Assembly: GCA_018673955.1 (NCBI GenBank)
Contig: JABHBJ010000088.1
Span: forward strand, 1-57,360
DNA: 57,360 nucleotides
Reading direction: 5' to 3'
Origin: Chloroflexota bacterium
GTDB lineage: Bacteria; Chloroflexota; Dehalococcoidia; Lucifugimonadales; Lucifugimonadaceae
Under the pieces are notes generated by a model that was not told the origin of the DNA, made no database searches, and saw only the letters and a program-made list of their open reading frames with translations. Below are positions 1-8,544 of this stretch, piece after piece. A program made the translations under genes and the position numbers. Positions within the stretch are counted from its first letter, which is position 1; every line of letters starts with the position of its first letter.

Positions 1-385
1 AACCTGATCCTGCGATTGTGTAGCCAACTTTGCCGCCCGGCGCCATGAACGATGTGTGCTTCGTTGGGTCTTCGCTTGGGTCGCCATGCCCTTCTACTGC
101 AATCGGATGCTCACCGCCTAGAGCGATGTTGAGGGCGTGCATGCCCCACCCGATACCCAATACAGGGAACCCGGCGTCAATTGCCTGTGCGAGGGCAACA
201 GGCAGGCTGTCAGAAGATAGGAATCCTGCTTCACCAGCGACCATGAGACCACCCACGTCGCTAGGAAGTTCAGTATCCGATTCAATTACAACGCTCTCAC
301 CAGCGCCGTGCGCTATCGCATCAACGAATGGCTGCGGATTCTCTCCGGGGCGTACGACTAACGCTACTCGCGCTGGATTACTCAT
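1..385 (-). CDS. Class I glutamine amidotransferase-like protein (PuuD-like), partial, catalytic Cys replaced
   Basis: Reading leftwards from an ATG at 385, 128 codons are open and the gene runs off the window start. The fold resembles gamma-glutamyl-GABA hydrolase / class I glutamine amidotransferases: a hydrophobic strand is followed by PVLGIGWGMHALNIALGG at residues 74-91, which matches the nucleophile elbow PVLGICxGMQ of that family, and then by an H-rich stretch and a conserved-looking SFMAPGG. At residue 79 the nucleophilic Cys is a Gly (codon GGG). The visible part should therefore not hydrolyse glutamine by the usual mechanism. It may be a non-catalytic homologue or use another chemistry. 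The C-terminal His/Glu residues lie outside the window. PspAB lies upstream on the same strand with an 88-base gap. Confidence 0.6.
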   Translation of the reverse strand, partial: MSNPARVALVVRPGENPQPFVDAIAHGAGESVVIESDTELPSDVGGLMVAGEAGFLSSDSLPVALAQAIDAGFPVLGIGWGMHALNIALGGEHPIAVEGHGDPSEDPTKHTSFMAPGGKVGYTIAGSG

Positions 386-473
386 GAACTGGCCCTCGGC
401 CTAAGACAAGATTCGATTTCAATAATTTTGTGTCTAATATGCGGCGGCAGAAAATGAACACCGCCGTGGCACT

Positions 474-1070
474 CTAGAACGGGATGCCCCAGAGCCCCAT
501 CCATTCAGTAAGCGATTTTTCGACAGCGAGACCATGCTTACGTAGATCTTGACCCAATCGTGCTTCTGCAGGACGGTCTCGCTCACCCTCATTTTCGCCG
601 GTCGGCACAAACGGGTAGAAGGCTTTTCGGTCATACCTGTAGATCCAGTAGGTACGCAGTCCCGATCGATAGGTATTGTCTTCAACGGTACCGGTGAAAT
701 ATAGCTCGAACACAGCAGCGAGAAGACCGTCCGCGCCATCGTTCATGCCAATGGCATTTCCGACCGTGTAGACCGTGGATACTAGATCGCTGAAATTACC
801 GTCTTCAAGAACGATCCAGCGCATACCTCGGTCATCATCTTCGATTTCGAAAGCAGTTTTGGTTGAACCTTCACCGGAGTACAACACATCGTTGAGTTCG
901 ATCTTGATATCGCGTTGGAACGAGTTCGATTCATCGTTCCGATAGATCACTCCAGCACGTCTCGAAGGGGTGATTTCACCGAGTGCCTGAAGCTTTGCTT
1001 CTGCCTTGATGACAGTCGACATCGCCGACCAGTCGTTCTTGGGAGTTTTGTTCCCGCCGAATATACCCAT
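474..1070 (-). CDS. pspAB: PspA-associated protein PspAB
   Basis: This 198-residue protein begins MGIFGGNKTP and resembles PspAB, the small soluble partner of the phage-shock/envelope-stress system in actinobacteria and Chloroflexi. No catalytic motif is visible. The identification rests on recognised sequence features (N-terminal MGIF, a central F-E-I-E-D-D-D stretch, the C-terminal W-M-G-L-W-G-I-P-F) and on context: the htpX stop lies two bases upstream on the same strand, the arrangement usual for this pair. Its job in envelope stress is known only by association. No PspA is visible in the window. Confidence 0.75.
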   Translation of the reverse strand: MGIFGGNKTPKNDWSAMSTVIKAEAKLQALGEITPSRRAGVIYRNDESNSFQRDIKIELNDVLYSGEGSTKTAFEIEDDDRGMRWIVLEDGNFSDLVSTVYTVGNAIGMNDGADGLLAAVFELYFTGTVEDNTYRSGLRTYWIYRYDRKAFYPFVPTGENEGERDRPAEARLGQDLRKHGLAVEKSLTEWMGLWGIPF

Positions 1071-1072
1071 GG

Positions 1073-1993
1073 CTATCGCAACCCGTAGCGCATGCGCTGT
1101 TCTAGTTCTCGAAGTCGTTTGACTCTTTCTTCCAACGGCGGGTGAGTCGAGAACAAATTCATCGACCCTTCTCCCTTTAATGCTGCCGGAATAATCAAGA
1201 AAGCATTTGCAGTCTGCAACTTACGTAGATCCTTATCTGGAATGTTGTTCACGGTACCGCTGATCTTCTCGAGAGCATCGGCAAGTGCACCGGGGTCGCC
1301 ACAAATTTCGGCACCGGTGTGGTCGGCTCCATACTCACGATATCGAGTAAGCGCCAGTACAAGTAGCTGACCGATGAAATACACGATGATCGTGACTAAG
1401 TAGACCATCATCACGCCGCCGCCGTTGTTGTTACGGCGCCCGCCCATGCCACCGAAGAGCATGTTCCAGAAGAGCATGGTCATCAGAAAACTGGTGACGG
1501 TGACGAGGAAGTTGGCTACAGCGAGCACTCTCATGTCACGGTTAGCGACGTGGGCTAGTTCGTGACCAATAACGGCCTGAAGCTCTCGTTCATTGAGCCG
1601 TTGCTGAATTCCGGTAGTAACGGCAACAAGCGCATTCTGTGGGTTACGGCCCGTAGCAAATGCGTTCGGGATAGCAGTTTCGATTACCGCTATCTTTGGC
1701 ATTGGCATTTCGTATCGATCGGCAAGCTGCTTAACCATCTTATGAAGCGCAGGTTCCTGCTCGGCAGTCACTTCTTTCGCACCTGTCGACCTCAAGATCA
1801 GCTTGTCGGACATGTAGTACTGCACGACCACCATGATGCCGACTATTCCGCCAATGAACATGAGCTGCATTCCAGCAGCCATTAGGAACAGAGCGAATAC
1901 TGCGTAAAGAAACCCGAGCATGAACATGGTGAAGTACATGCGCGTGACGAGTCCGCGGTCTTTATGAAATTTACGGGTACTGGTCGAAGTCAT
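1073..1993 (-). CDS. htpX: Zinc metalloprotease HtpX
   Basis: This is a membrane-embedded M48 protease that degrades misfolded membrane proteins during envelope stress. From the chosen ATG at 1993 it is 306 residues, the usual length. The start is preceded by an AAGGAA Shine-Dalgarno sequence; an upstream in-frame ATG would add 13 poorly conserved residues. Two hydrophobic segments lie near residues 20-60 and two more near 165-215. The zinc motif HELAH is at 134-138, with a downstream Glu in the YREYGAD region as the likely third ligand. It is co-transcribed with pspAB, two bases apart. Confidence 0.95.
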   Translation of the reverse strand: MTSTSTRKFHKDRGLVTRMYFTMFMLGFLYAVFALFLMAAGMQLMFIGGIVGIMVVVQYYMSDKLILRSTGAKEVTAEQEPALHKMVKQLADRYEMPMPKIAVIETAIPNAFATGRNPQNALVAVTTGIQQRLNERELQAVIGHELAHVANRDMRVLAVANFLVTVTSFLMTMLFWNMLFGGMGGRRNNNGGGVMMVYLVTIIVYFIGQLLVLALTRYREYGADHTGAEICGDPGALADALEKISGTVNNIPDKDLRKLQTANAFLIIPAALKGEGSMNLFSTHPPLEERVKRLRELEQRMRYGLR

Positions 1994-2180
1994 TTCCGTT
2001 CCTTCAGTGGGCTGGAGAGTTTTCCAGCGCATTCACAATCAAACTTGCACGTAGAATCTTACCGGAGTGTTGGCTGCGGCGAGAAAAGAATTTCTTGAAA
2101 ATTAGCGCGTCCGACAATCGATCTTGCTCGACCTCGCAGAAGAGCAATTACTTTTACTACGCAGTTGGAGTCGCATCAGA

Positions 2181-3143
2181 TTGACCGAATCATCACCGAG
2201 CAACGTGCCCAACAGTCCTAATATTGAATACACAGACTCTGAACTAGAACACGTCGAGAACTCGGTGGTTCGTGCCACCAAAGAAGCTGGCGCCTTCGTG
2301 GCGAGCAGGTTTGGGGGCATTCTCGAGATTTCTCAAAAAGGCGACAAGCCCGGCAAGGACTTGGTGACCGACGCTGATAAGGCTAGCCAACGGATGATCA
2401 CTGAGATCATGTCGGAAACTTGCCCCGATCACATGCTGCTCGGCGAAGAAGACCCACCTGCCGAGGAACCAGCGGCGGCAGATTGGCTCTGGATCGTCGA
2501 TCCGATCGATGGAACAACCAACTTCGTGAACTCGTCGCCGGTCCACGCTGTTTCAGTCGCTGCACTTTTCAGAGGCGAACCAGTTGCTGCTGCAATTTGG
2601 ATTCCGTGGCCGAACTCCGACGGTTACCTGATGATGCACGCGAGGAAAGACCATGGCACGTGGATTGAAGATGCTCAAGTTCATGTCCACAAATCAAGCG
2701 ATTCGGGTGAGCCGATCACTGGCGTGCTTTCGGCTCGACCGGGATGGATCCGACGAATGTTCAATGTCGAAAAGCCTTTAGAAGGTCACTTTGGCGAGAT
2801 ACGCGTAGGCGGAAGTGCCTGCCACGAGCAGTTCTTGGTAGCAAACGGAACAATGCAATACGCCATCACTGGGTTTGCGATGGCATGGGATTTCGCAGCA
2901 GCAACTCTTTTGGTCAAAGAGTCTGGGGGCAAAGTAATGGTGCTCGGATCTAACCAGCGCTTCGTTGAGTTCGATGGTTGGAGTAGCGGATACGCGAACG
3001 ATTCGGCGACGTACGGTCGAATCAGGAAATGGCAAGGGCTACTGCTATCAGGATCGCCAGCCACAGTCGATTTCGTTTCAGCTAATCTCAAACCAAAACG
3101 AAAAGGCCTACTCGGAAAACTTGCTTCGCTAGTAGGTTCGTAA
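2181..3143 (+). CDS. Inositol monophosphatase family protein
   Basis: This is a lithium-sensitive-type phosphomonoesterase of the IMPase/CysQ/SuhB family, which removes phosphate from inositol phosphate, 3'-phosphoadenosine phosphates or similar substrates using bound Mg2+. Visible motifs are the metal-binding GEE, the hallmark WIVDPIDGTTNF, and a C-terminal WDFAAATLLVKESGG corresponding to WDxAAG. The third A replaces the usual G. Substrate cannot be told from sequence. The start is uncertain: no ATG precedes the conserved region. TTG at 2181 has GGAG 11 bases upstream; TTG at 2124 and GTG at 2205 are alternatives. It is divergent from htpX and convergent with the YcaQ-type gene. Proximity to SCO1664/DUF3090 recalls actinobacterial loci carrying cysQ. 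Confidence 0.85.
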   Translation: MTESSPSNVPNSPNIEYTDSELEHVENSVVRATKEAGAFVASRFGGILEISQKGDKPGKDLVTDADKASQRMITEIMSETCPDHMLLGEEDPPAEEPAAADWLWIVDPIDGTTNFVNSSPVHAVSVAALFRGEPVAAAIWIPWPNSDGYLMMHARKDHGTWIEDAQVHVHKSSDSGEPITGVLSARPGWIRRMFNVEKPLEGHFGEIRVGGSACHEQFLVANGTMQYAITGFAMAWDFAAATLLVKESGGKVMVLGSNQRFVEFDGWSSGYANDSATYGRIRKWQGLLLSGSPATVDFVSANLKPKRKGLLGKLASLVGS

Positions 3144-3172
3144 CGTGCAATCACGCGTCGAGTAGTGGCAGG

Positions 3173-4363
3173 CTACTTTTTCAGTGCGGTCCGAAGCGCG
3201 GGAATCAAATTGCCTTTTCGCCCTATCACAACTCGTTTCATGCTCAACCAATGGGCCATCAAGCGAAGTTCGTCCGCTAAATTAGCAGCGACGTAATCAT
3301 GATCGTGTTCGTCTTCAACAAAGGCACTTTGCACTCTGAGCACCCCTTTGTGTCGATCTGCTTTCAAATCCACACGCGCCACTAGATCTTCGCCGAGTAC
3401 AAACGGATATACGTAGTACCCGTACTTACGCTTCTTCTCAGGAACGTAAATTTCGATTCGATAGAAAAAATCGAATATTCGGTCGATGCGATCGCGATTC
3501 CATACCAGCGGATCGAACGGCGTGAGAAGTGCCTTAGCGTCAGTTGGTTCTGTCGATTCAATAGCTAGCGGAGCAAAAGCGCTACTGTCCCAGCCCTCAA
3601 CTTCTACCTGCTGAACCATTCCCATTTCTACAAGTTCGGTAAGGCGTTTTTTCGCGTCACCATTTTTCAAGTGATAATAGTCGGCGAAATCTTCGGCAGT
3701 ACCAATTCCGTGGGCGGTCACTGCCTTCAGCATCATTTCACGATTCGCTTCTTCCATTGTCGGGGTCACTCCATTGAGATGTTCCGCCGGTACTACCCTT
3801 TCCGTCAGATCATAATAGCGAGCGAAATTTCGTCGATCTCCGATCGACAGTGCACCAACAGCAAAATACCACTCGGCAGCGACTTTTCCAATCGTGTAAC
3901 CCCACCAAGGGCCCGTTCGCTTTCCAGCACCGTCGAGCTCCGAAGCTGTGAGCAGTCCTCGATCTCGCACTTGCTCAAGTACGTCTTCAAGATATCCGGG
4001 GCGCTTTTGCATGATTTCAGCGACGGGGCGACGGGGCTTCTGCGCGGCCATCCGCGGTCTAAATAATCGATGATCCTCTACAGGAACAAAACATGCAGCG
4101 TGAGCCCAGGTCTCAAATACCGATTTCTTGGTGTAAACCAGTTCGTCCAACAGGTTTTGATCATAGATGCCAAGTCGCGAGAATAGAGGCATGTAGTGAG
4201 ATCGAACACACACGTTCACTGAATCGATTTGCAATAGATTCATCGTTCGAATCGAACGTTGAACATCGGCGGTCACAATCGCATTATCAGGGCGTTCGCC
4301 GGCGAGTCCCTGTGCGCGAATCGCTATTCGTTTGGCGTCTTGTTTCGAAAGATAAAGTGGCAT
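3173..4363 (-). CDS. Winged-helix DNA glycosylase of the AlkZ/YcaQ (HTH_42) family
   Basis: This 396-residue protein belongs to the HTH_42/DUF1006 family, whose studied members (Streptomyces AlkZ, E. coli YcaQ) are DNA glycosylases that excise bulky N7 adducts and unhook interstrand crosslinks. The N-terminal LLQIDSVNV carries a Q45-I46-D47 triplet, which matches the QxD catalytic motif described for AlkZ. The SVNVCVRSHYMPLFSRLG stretch is typical of the family. Tandem winged helices are expected in the middle, and the C-terminal region contains the LTPFDPLVWNRDR-type motif. The specificity in this organism is not visible. It is convergent with the IMPase gene (29-base gap) and begins 25 bases downstream of the SCO1664-like gene on the same strand. 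Confidence 0.85.
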   Translation of the reverse strand: MPLYLSKQDAKRIAIRAQGLAGERPDNAIVTADVQRSIRTMNLLQIDSVNVCVRSHYMPLFSRLGIYDQNLLDELVYTKKSVFETWAHAACFVPVEDHRLFRPRMAAQKPRRPVAEIMQKRPGYLEDVLEQVRDRGLLTASELDGAGKRTGPWWGYTIGKVAAEWYFAVGALSIGDRRNFARYYDLTERVVPAEHLNGVTPTMEEANREMMLKAVTAHGIGTAEDFADYYHLKNGDAKKRLTELVEMGMVQQVEVEGWDSSAFAPLAIESTEPTDAKALLTPFDPLVWNRDRIDRIFDFFYRIEIYVPEKKRKYGYYVYPFVLGEDLVARVDLKADRHKGVLRVQSAFVEDEHDHDYVAANLADELRLMAHWLSMKRVVIGRKGNLIPALRTALKK

Positions 4364-4388
4364 CTAGTAATCGATTACAAAGAAAGTT

Positions 4389-5210
4389 TTAGACCATCGG
4401 CCAGGGAACATTGATATCAGGGTCGAGGACAGGATAATGCCCATACTCGATGATCTCGATACCGCGTGTCACGAGATCATCGACCTCTGGCTCGCTAAGC
4501 AACGTGAGTAGTTCACATCTGATGCCAGAATCTGTTTCCAAATCAGCAATTAATGTCTTCACATTGGCGAGCAGTTCGGCAGGATATTCAGACCCGTTGA
4601 ACTCGAACATCACAGTGCGTCGGCGCGCCATCTGGTTGAATGTTAGGCCGTGATCGATCGCCCAAAGTTGGTCCGCTTCATCAAGGATGCAGGATCCACC
4701 CTTGCGATCGGCGTTGTGAACCAACACATCGAACATTGCCATGTCTCGAAAATCGCCCAAGCGTGTATCTCGCATGGAAAAAAAGTTATCCGGCTCTTCA
4801 TCGTCAGGCACAGAAGCCGCATCGATGAACAATTGAACACTACCCTCGCCGTACAGACCCGATCGAATCACGGTTGGCGGAATTAGCGGCCAGCCAAGTT
4901 CTTGAGAAATCAGATACGCGGCTCGTTCACGGTTATGCAGCATCCCTCTCGGAAAATCTCGAAGAGGTCGCTCGCCTGCCTGTGGTTTGTAGATTCCGTA
5001 CATCGAAGCCGATTCGTCAACTTCGATTTCCTCATGCTCTAACTCGGGTTGTGTGTACTTTGAGGGATCGGTCAGACGAACAACGAATACATAGTTCGAT
5101 CCACCGGGATGTAGTCCGATACCAGAAATCGGCCAGTCAGATAATCGCTGCAGCAGAACGCTCTCGGCTACCGGATCAACAGCAGTATCACCATCCGAAC
5201 CAACACTCAC
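4389..5210 (-). CDS. SCO1664 family protein (PI3/4-kinase-like fold)
   Basis: This 273-residue protein has kinase-like motifs of the PI3/4-kinase/HipA type: MYGIYKPQAGERPL resembles the ATP-binding lysine strand, VLVHNADRKGGSCIL the catalytic HNxDRxxxN loop (here G replaces N), and LWAIDHGLTF the metal-binding DxG position. The family is named after Streptomyces SCO1664. Substrate is unknown. Its start overlaps the stop of the DUF3090 gene by four bases (ATGA), so translation is probably coupled. In actinobacteria the same pair is a neighbour of mshC, the mycothiol cysteine ligase; that is prior knowledge of those genomes and no mshC is visible here. Confidence 0.8.
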   Translation of the reverse strand: MSVGSDGDTAVDPVAESVLLQRLSDWPISGIGLHPGGSNYVFVVRLTDPSKYTQPELEHEEIEVDESASMYGIYKPQAGERPLRDFPRGMLHNRERAAYLISQELGWPLIPPTVIRSGLYGEGSVQLFIDAASVPDDEEPDNFFSMRDTRLGDFRDMAMFDVLVHNADRKGGSCILDEADQLWAIDHGLTFNQMARRRTVMFEFNGSEYPAELLANVKTLIADLETDSGIRCELLTLLSEPEVDDLVTRGIEIIEYGHYPVLDPDINVPWPMV

Positions 5211-5752
5211 GAGTGTTCTTCGCCCATTGGGTTTTCCGTTGGATTATAGCCATTTACCTTGACGCAGAAATGGGTGTCGCCCGGATTAAGTGGAACCTCG
5301 CACAGGGGGCACGGTTTGCGGCCAGCTGCAACGATTGAAACCGATCGCTTCATGATTTCCTCAGCCTGCGGGCGTTGGAAACTAAATGTAATTTCTGAAA
5401 TTGGTTCGGGCGAATCTTCTCTCGGAATATCGCTAGCGACAATGGTGAACACATCTGAAGCGGGGTCGTGTTGAAGCGACATGTCACCCGTTTTGAACTC
5501 GACATGCACAGGTACTGGCGAGTCGATGGGAGGCACAGTGAACAGTGCAGGATCAGGTGGAGCATCACGAGTCGATAAGAACTGTTGCAGCGAAACACCT
5601 ACCTGAAATAGCTGTTCCTTTTCCATCCAAACAATCGTTTGACCACGGCTGCTTCGAGCGGTGATGTTGAAAGTACGTTGCCCCGGTTCACCGATTGTCT
5701 CGCAATGGAGATAGTCGACGAGGCCCAGATCGTTTCGTTCGAACTCGCTCAA
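5207..5752 (-). CDS. DUF3090 family protein
   Basis: This 181-residue protein is of DUF3090, a family without assigned function that is found in actinobacteria and Chloroflexi and paired with SCO1664-like proteins. The N-terminus (LGLVDYLHCETIGEPGQRTF) and the C-terminal zinc-finger-like arrangement CPLCEVPLNPGDTHFC are characteristic: two Cys separated by two residues, then H and C eleven and thirteen residues on. A structural zinc site is likely. It is the first gene of the two-gene unit with the SCO1664-like gene; the 140 bases upstream are free and separate it from the divergent cimA leader. Confidence 0.85.
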   Translation of the reverse strand: MSEFERNDLGLVDYLHCETIGEPGQRTFNITARSSRGQTIVWMEKEQLFQVGVSLQQFLSTRDAPPDPALFTVPPIDSPVPVHVEFKTGDMSLQHDPASDVFTIVASDIPREDSPEPISEITFSFQRPQAEEIMKRSVSIVAAGRKPCPLCEVPLNPGDTHFCVKVNGYNPTENPMGEEHS

Positions 5753-5896
5753 ATATTGCTCCGGATTTTCATGAGTACTGAATTATTGTGATCGATTGCG
5801 AGTAAATCACTGGCTCATTTTAGGCATACTGAGCATATCCCGCTAATCGCCTAGGCAAGTACAACCACAATCTGCCTACCTTTATAGATTCTGTGA

Positions 5897-5926
5897 TTGT
5901 CTGCCGCAAGTGATAGCATTGATAAT
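5897..5926 (+). promoter_or_regulatory. Promoter of the cimA T-box leader
   Basis: A TTGTCT -35 box (5897-5902) and a GATAAT -10 box (5921-5926) are separated by 18 bases, with expected transcription start near 5933. It sits just upstream of the T-box leader and has the same spacing as the promoter of the second T-box on the other strand. Confidence 0.6.
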
Positions 5927-5932
5927 TAAGGC

Positions 5933-6238
5933 GTTGCAGAACTACGGTTCTGCGCTACGGAGACGAGTACGTCGGTATTGACGGTATGAGCGAGCCCGAG
6001 ATGGTGAGAGCGGGCACCTGAAGATCGACAGAAAATCACTCCAGAGTCGTTGCCTGAAAGTCTGATGAATATTGATCGACTAGTAGGCGTAGCCGGGTTC
6101 GTGGCCCGTTATAAGGCACGAGAGCATAACAACTGTGCTCTACTGAGTGGCTAGCGCTGATGATTATGAAACGCTGGCAACGAGGGTGGTACCGCGAGTC
6201 ATTTTGACCCGTCCCTTACTGGGATGGGTTTTTTTGTG
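5933..6238 (+). promoter_or_regulatory. T-box riboswitch leader of cimA, probable isoleucine specificity
   Basis: The leader carries the T-box core AGGGTGGTACCGCGAG at 6183-6198, then an intrinsic terminator: ACCCGTCCC (6207-6215) pairs with GGGATGGGT (6221-6229), followed by a run of seven T. A stem I arm with a G-rich apical loop spans about 5986-6018. The candidate specifier is ATC at 6035-6037, in the context AGAAA-ATC-ACTC that closely matches the specifier region of the second T-box here. ATC is an isoleucine codon, which fits control of the isoleucine precursor gene by uncharged tRNA-Ile. The T-box UGGU implies a discriminator base A, consistent with tRNA-Ile. A second ATC occurs at 6024-6026. 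The mechanism is expected to be transcription antitermination. Confidence 0.9.
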
Positions 6239-6304
6239 TCCGATTTTTTTTAGCGGGCACAGCGACCGATCCCGAAGAATAAAAAACAGGAGTTCGAGCG
6301 CGCC

Positions 6305-7927
6305 ATGACAAACAAAGTTGAGCTTTACGACACGACACTTCGTGACGGAACCCAGCAGGAAGGTATTTCACTTTCGGTTGAGGACAAGCTCGCTATTACG
6401 GAGCGACTCGATCAACTCGGTATAGATGTGATCGAAGGTGGATATGCTGGCGCAAACCCGAAGGACGATGAATACTTCCAGAAAGTACAGTCGCTCGATC
6501 TGAAGCATGCCCAAATTGCAGCATTCGGAAATACTCGCCGGGCTAACGTTGAAGCAGAAGATGACCCTACGCTTAAGGCTTTGCTCGATACGAAAGCCCC
6601 GGTCACAACTCTCGTTGGCAAATCGTCCGAATATCAGGTTCGTGACGTGTTGCAGACTTCGTTAGAAGAAAATCTGGCGATGATCGCCGACTCTGTCACT
6701 TACCTGAAGAGCAAAGGACGTCGGGTATTTTTCGACGCTGAGCACTTCTTCGATGGCTACAAGATGAACGCCGAGTACGCCGTCCAAGCGTTACGAGTGG
6801 CGATGGACGCGGGTGCTGAGCGCTTGATTGTCTGCGACACCAACGGCGGAACTTTGCCAAGTGAAGTAGCCGGTATCGTAAAGCAGATTAAAAAAGACCT
6901 CGGCGAAGATGCTGTGATCGGAATTCACTCGCACAACGACACCGATACGGCAGTTGCTTCGGCACTATCGGCGGTCGAGTCAGGCGCTTACCAAGTGCAG
7001 GGCTGTATCAACGGATACGGCGAGCGTACCGGTAACGCCAACATGATCAGCGTTATCGGCAATCTCAAGCTAAAAATGGGCGTAGATGCGGTTTCTGATA
7101 AACAGCTTGCTTCGCTAACTGAAGTTTCTAATTTTGTTTCAGAACGGGTGAACCGATCACCCGATCAGTTCCAACCTTTCGTCGGTTCAAGTGCGTTCTC
7201 TCACAAGGGCGGACTCCACGCTGCAGCTACGCAGAAGTCGGTTCAGGCATATCAGCACATTGAACCTTCGTTGGTCGGTAACTCGAACGATGTTGTTATT
7301 TCTGAGCTGTCAGGTCGCGGGAATGTCATCCACCGAATCAGAGAGATGGCTCTTGACGCTGATTTGAACGATGCTGACGCACGACGAATCGTGCAACACG
7401 TGAAGGATCAGGAATCGAAGGGTTTCTCTTACGAAGGAGCAAACGCCTCCTTTGATCTGGTTCTCCGCCGAGCACTTCCGAACTACGAGGCTCCGTTCGA
7501 GTTGGTCGACTTCATGGTGGTTATCGAAAACCGCCGCCGCTCTTCTTTTGGAACCGGCTGGCGCAAAGACGGCGCAGAGCACCCGATGCTTTCCGAAGCC
7601 ACGGTGAAAGTACGAGTAGGCGACGATGTTCTGCACACTGCCGCTGAAGGCGATGGTCCGGTTGGAGCGCTTGACGGTGCGTTACGAAAAGGATTAATCG
7701 GTGCCTACCCCGAGCTTTCAGCGATTCGCCTTACGGACTACAAGGTGCGTGTGGTGAATGAAGGCGCTGGCACCGGTGCGGCTGTACGAGTCGTAATCGA
7801 ATCGGCCGACGACAAAGACGTTTGGTACACAGTTGGGGCATCGACGAATATTCTCGAAGCTAGTTGGCTTGCTCTAACCGACAGTTTCGAATGGTGGCTG
7901 TTCAAGAACGGTGTTCTTGGAAGCTAA
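6305..7927 (+). CDS. cimA: (R)-citramalate synthase
   Basis: It condenses pyruvate with acetyl-CoA to citramalate, the threonine-independent entry to isoleucine. The 540-residue protein begins with the DTTLRDGTQQEGISLSVEDK motif of the homocitrate/isopropylmalate/citramalate synthase family and has the metal-binding HSHNDT (here GIHSHNDTDTA), NGYGERTGNAN and a C-terminal regulatory LeuA-dimer domain from about residue 400. The NPKDDEYF and GYAGANPK features favour CimA over LeuA, and a separate leuA exists at 19.7-21.3 kb. An AGGAG lies 12 bases before the ATG. It follows an Ile-type T-box, which supports the assignment. The last four bases overlap the convergent JAMM gene. Citramalate could then be processed by LeuCD and LeuB. 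Confidence 0.93.
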   Translation: MTNKVELYDTTLRDGTQQEGISLSVEDKLAITERLDQLGIDVIEGGYAGANPKDDEYFQKVQSLDLKHAQIAAFGNTRRANVEAEDDPTLKALLDTKAPVTTLVGKSSEYQVRDVLQTSLEENLAMIADSVTYLKSKGRRVFFDAEHFFDGYKMNAEYAVQALRVAMDAGAERLIVCDTNGGTLPSEVAGIVKQIKKDLGEDAVIGIHSHNDTDTAVASALSAVESGAYQVQGCINGYGERTGNANMISVIGNLKLKMGVDAVSDKQLASLTEVSNFVSERVNRSPDQFQPFVGSSAFSHKGGLHAAATQKSVQAYQHIEPSLVGNSNDVVISELSGRGNVIHRIREMALDADLNDADARRIVQHVKDQESKGFSYEGANASFDLVLRRALPNYEAPFELVDFMVVIENRRRSSFGTGWRKDGAEHPMLSEATVKVRVGDDVLHTAAEGDGPVGALDGALRKGLIGAYPELSAIRLTDYKVRVVNEGAGTGAAVRVVIESADDKDVWYTVGASTNILEASWLALTDSFEWWLFKNGVLGS

Positions 7928-8403
7928 CTTTGATCGGAAGCCCGGTACGGATCGCCGTCGGTTTCGATGACCAGTTCAGTAACTTCCGATTTACCGTTTA
8001 TCGAGAAAGCGCGAACGACGGGGCGAGTTTTTTCCACCAGAGAAACGATTACTTGGCGAGTAGAAATGCTCGCTACGGCTACGGCGTTCGAGATGTCGGT
8101 TTTTGACGGATAGCCCTGAGTGAACGTGTGCGAATGGTAGATTGCCACAAACACTCGATTCGAGTTCTTCGCTATTTCTTGAGCTTCGACCAACTCACCC
8201 GGCTGCATCGTGTACCGGCTTATCGGCATGCTATTCACGTTCGACATACGATGCATTTCGTCGGCTTCGTGCCCATTGCCAAGTAGTAGACCACAACTCT
8301 CGTTGGGGTCGTCTTGGAGTGCATGAGAAATGAGATCGGCAAGCAAGCGCCGCGGTATCTTGATCGACAAAGCTTCGTTTCGTGAGGTTTGGTCGGCTGA
8401 CAA
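7924..8403 (-). CDS. JAMM/MPN+ metalloprotease (M67 family)
   Basis: This 159-residue, single-domain Mov34/MPN/PAD-1 protein has a complete JAMM zinc site: Glu35 in ESCGLLLG, then H90-x-H92-x7-S100-x2-D103 in the segment YHSHTFTQGYPSKTD. Bacterial members cleave small ubiquitin-like or sulfur-carrier proteins after a Gly-Gly tail, for instance in cysteine or cofactor synthesis. No ThiS/MoaD-like partner gene is adjacent, so the substrate is unknown. The start chosen is a TTG at 8403 with only a weak ribosome-binding site. The gene converges with cimA (four-base overlap) and is divergent from the hydratase. Confidence 0.85.
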   Translation of the reverse strand: MSADQTSRNEALSIKIPRRLLADLISHALQDDPNESCGLLLGNGHEADEMHRMSNVNSMPISRYTMQPGELVEAQEIAKNSNRVFVAIYHSHTFTQGYPSKTDISNAVAVASISTRQVIVSLVEKTRPVVRAFSINGKSEVTELVIETDGDPYRASDQS

Positions 8404-8544
8404 TGGTTTTTCAACACGCTGCCAACGCGTTAGTAACGTGGATGCAAGATTATACGTACAGTCATAGAATCAATTATCGTAATTGAACGATAGTTTCGAC
8501 AAAAGCTGCCTACCCACAAAAAGTTAGCCAGAGCTCAGAAATTG

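Noticed and set aside
442-466. Weak hairpin CGGCGG/CCGCCG after pspAB
   Set aside because: A 13-base loop and no T run on the minus strand make a terminator call unsafe.
6183-6198. T-box core considered as another riboswitch class (SAM or leader peptide)
   Set aside because: The AGGGTGGTACCGCG sequence followed by a terminator and the specifier-like ATC context is diagnostic of a T-box.
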